DNA of 64,000 bases from Billgrantia gudaonensis (GTDB taxonomy: Bacteria > Pseudomonadota > Gammaproteobacteria > Pseudomonadales > Halomonadaceae), in assembly GCF_900100195.1 (NCBI RefSeq), contig NZ_FNES01000003.1, positions 186,001-250,000 of the forward strand. The letters are read 5' to 3'. Position numbers and translations under genes: made by a program. A model generated the notes under the pieces. That model did not search any database. It was not told the origin of the DNA and saw only the letters and a list, made by a program, of their open reading frames with translations. Shown piece after piece: positions 62,600 through 64,000 of this stretch; the stretch's first letter is position 1, and each line of letters begins with the position of its first letter.

Positions 62600-64000
62600 T
62601 TACTCGGGACGCCGGCGGGATTCAGCGAGCAAGCTGTTGAGGCTCGCGGCCTTGGGTTTCACCAGCCAGAAGTGGCGGACGAAGTCGCTGAAGTCCTCGA
62701 GAATGGCCTTGCCACGCGGCGAGTCGGTCTCGGCGACGAACTCCTCGATGACCTCCCTCAGGTGGCGCCGGTAGGCTTCCATGGCCTCGGTATTGATACG
62801 GTGGATCTCCACCAGCTCGTGGTTGTAGCGATCGACGAAGGAGCGGTCCTCGTCGAGCACGTAGGCGAAACCGCCGGTCATGCCGGCGCCGAAGTTGACG
62901 CCGGTCTCGCCGAGCACGGCGATCAGGCCGCCGGTCATGTACTCGCAGCAGTGGTCGCCGGCCCCCTCGATGACCGCGTGAGCACCGGAGTTGCGCACCC
63001 CGAAGCGCTCGCCGGCGGTGCCGGCGGCGAACAGCTTGCCGCCGGTGGCGCCGTACAGGCAGGTGTTGCCGACGATCGCCGTCCGGTGGGTCTCGAAGCG
63101 GCTGCCCGCGGGCGGCACGATGACCACCTTGCCGCCGTTCATGCCCTTGCCCACGTAGTCGTTGGCATCGCCCTCCAGGTAGAGGTGCAGGCCACGGGCG
63201 TTGAATACGCCGAAACTCTGACCGGCCACGCCGGTGAAACGCGCGACGATCGGCGCCTCCTCGAGACCCGCCTCGCCGTAGCGCTTGGCGATGGCCCCGG
63301 AGGCGAGCGCCCCCACGCTGCGGTCGCAGTTGGTGATGGCGAACGAGAATTCGCCGCCGGACTTCGACTCGATGGCATCCGCGAGCGCCTCCAGGACTTC
63401 CCGGTTCTTGGCACCCGGATCATGCGGCACGTTGCGGTTCACCTGGCAGAACTGCGGTGCGTCCGCCGGGGCGTAGTCGTTGACCAGCAGGTCGGTCAGG
63501 TCGAGCTTGCGCTGCGAGGCGGTCTCGCCTTCCAGCACCTCGAGCAGGTCGGTGCGGCCGATCAGGTCGGTGAGCTTGCGCACCCCGAGCAGCGCCATCA
63601 GTTCGCGGACCTCCTCGGCGATGAAGCGGAAGTAGTGCTTGACCATGTCGACGGTGCCGCGGAAGTGCTCGTCGCGCAGGTACTGGTGCTGGGTGGCCAC
63701 GCCGGTGGCACAGTTGTTGAGGTGGCAGATGCGCAGGTACTTGCAGCCCAGCGCCACCATCGGCGCGGTGCCGAAGCCGAAGCTCTCGGCGCCGAGGATC
63801 GCCGCCTTGACCACGTCGAGGCCGGTCTTCAGCCCGCCGTCGGTCTGCAGGCGGATCTTGTCGCGCAGGCCGTTGATGCGCAGCGCCTGGTGCACCTCGG
63901 GCAGGCCGAGCTCCCAGGGGCTGCCGGCATGCTTGATCGAGGTGAGCGGGCTCGCCGCGGTGCCGCCGTCGTAGCCGGAGACGGTGATCAGGTCGGCGTA
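62600..64000 (-). CDS. gltB: Glutamate synthase large subunit, C-terminal part (5' end outside window)
   Basis: The last 466 codons and the stop of gltB are present; the frame continues beyond the window. Visible are the FMN-domain segment [33 protein letters not shown] at the edge, the [3Fe-4S] ligands in [19 protein letters not shown] and the C-terminal beta-helix with glycine repeats ([40 protein letters not shown]). The N-terminal amidotransferase is not in view. Confidence 0.96.
   Translation of the reverse strand, partial: YADLITVSGYDGGTAASPLTSIKHAGSPWELGLPEVHQALRINGLRDKIRLQTDGGLKTGLDVVKAAILGAESFGFGTAPMVALGCKYLRICHLNNCATGVATQHQYLRDEHFRGTVDMVKHYFRFIAEEVRELMALLGVRKLTDLIGRTDLLEVLEGETASQRKLDLTDLLVNDYAPADAPQFCQVNRNVPHDPGAKNREVLEALADAIESKSGGEFSFAITNCDRSVGALASGAIAKRYGEAGLEEAPIVARFTGVAGQSFGVFNARGLHLYLEGDANDYVGKGMNGGKVVIVPPAGSRFETHRTAIVGNTCLYGATGGKLFAAGTAGERFGVRNSGAHAVIEGAGDHCCEYMTGGLIAVLGETGVNFGAGMTGGFAYVLDEDRSFVDRYNHELVEIHRINTEAMEAYRRHLREVIEEFVAETDSPRGKAILEDFSDFVRHFWLVKPKAASLNSLLAESRRRPE

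Overview
The window is about 64 kb of GC-rich gammaproteobacterial chromosome, almost certainly from Halomonas or a close relative (Halomonadaceae). Three things point there. Gene order resembles Pseudomonas and other non-enteric gammaproteobacteria (smc-zipA-ligA, pncC-recA-recX-alaS-lysC-csrA-tRNA, mutS-fdxA next to an RsmZ-type RNA, pyrG-kdsA-eno). SMC is present rather than MukB at this locus. A Na+-pumping oxaloacetate decarboxylase is encoded. No phage, insertion sequence, plasmid or CRISPR signature is visible; this is core genome, and most of the novelty lies between the genes.

Layout. 1-5 kb: the front part of an alpha/beta hydrolase, a LysE exporter and the GMP genes guaA/guaB. 5-8 kb: a periplasmic PRC-barrel protein with 11-residue repeats, xseA and a 1-Cys peroxiredoxin. 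8-12.3 kb: the glrK-qseG-glrR two-component operon, preceded by a sigma-54 transcription unit that appears to make a ~457-nt structured RNA. 12.3-22 kb: argA, a phosphate transporter with its PhoU-like partner, a CYTH triphosphatase coupled to a voltage-gated K+ channel, the yciO/rnm/yciI group and mnmC. 22-33 kb: a c-heme-type GGDEF-EAL protein, yheU, ligA, zipA and smc. 33-40 kb: a complete cytochrome c maturation operon, ccmABCDEFGHI. 40-46 kb: an SOS-box-controlled S24 peptidase with a YigZ gene, oadGAB and dusC. 46-57 kb: tRNA-Arg x2, tRNA-Ser, csrA, lysC, alaS, recX, recA, pncC, mutS, fdxA and an RsmZ/CsrB-type small RNA. 57-64 kb: eno, kdsA, pyrG, gltD and the 3' end of gltB.

Connections. 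GlrR is a sigma-54 activator. Immediately upstream of its operon are a -24/-12 promoter, an IHF-consensus site and two GlrR-like palindromes, all placed to drive the structured RNA; this is the position glmY occupies in enterobacteria. The window also holds both CsrA and, 10 kb away, an RNA with twelve GGA motifs and a GacA-box palindrome, which should sequester CsrA. The ccm operon could supply the heme attachment needed by the CXXCH motif of the GGDEF-EAL protein. recA and the S24 gene both carry LexA boxes.

A second unusual theme is short tandem arrays with a strict 7-bp period and the common form GCTNNNN. They occur at five intergenic sites (near guaA, argA/pit twice, ligA/zipA, pyrG/gltD), each nearly homogeneous inside a locus but different between loci.
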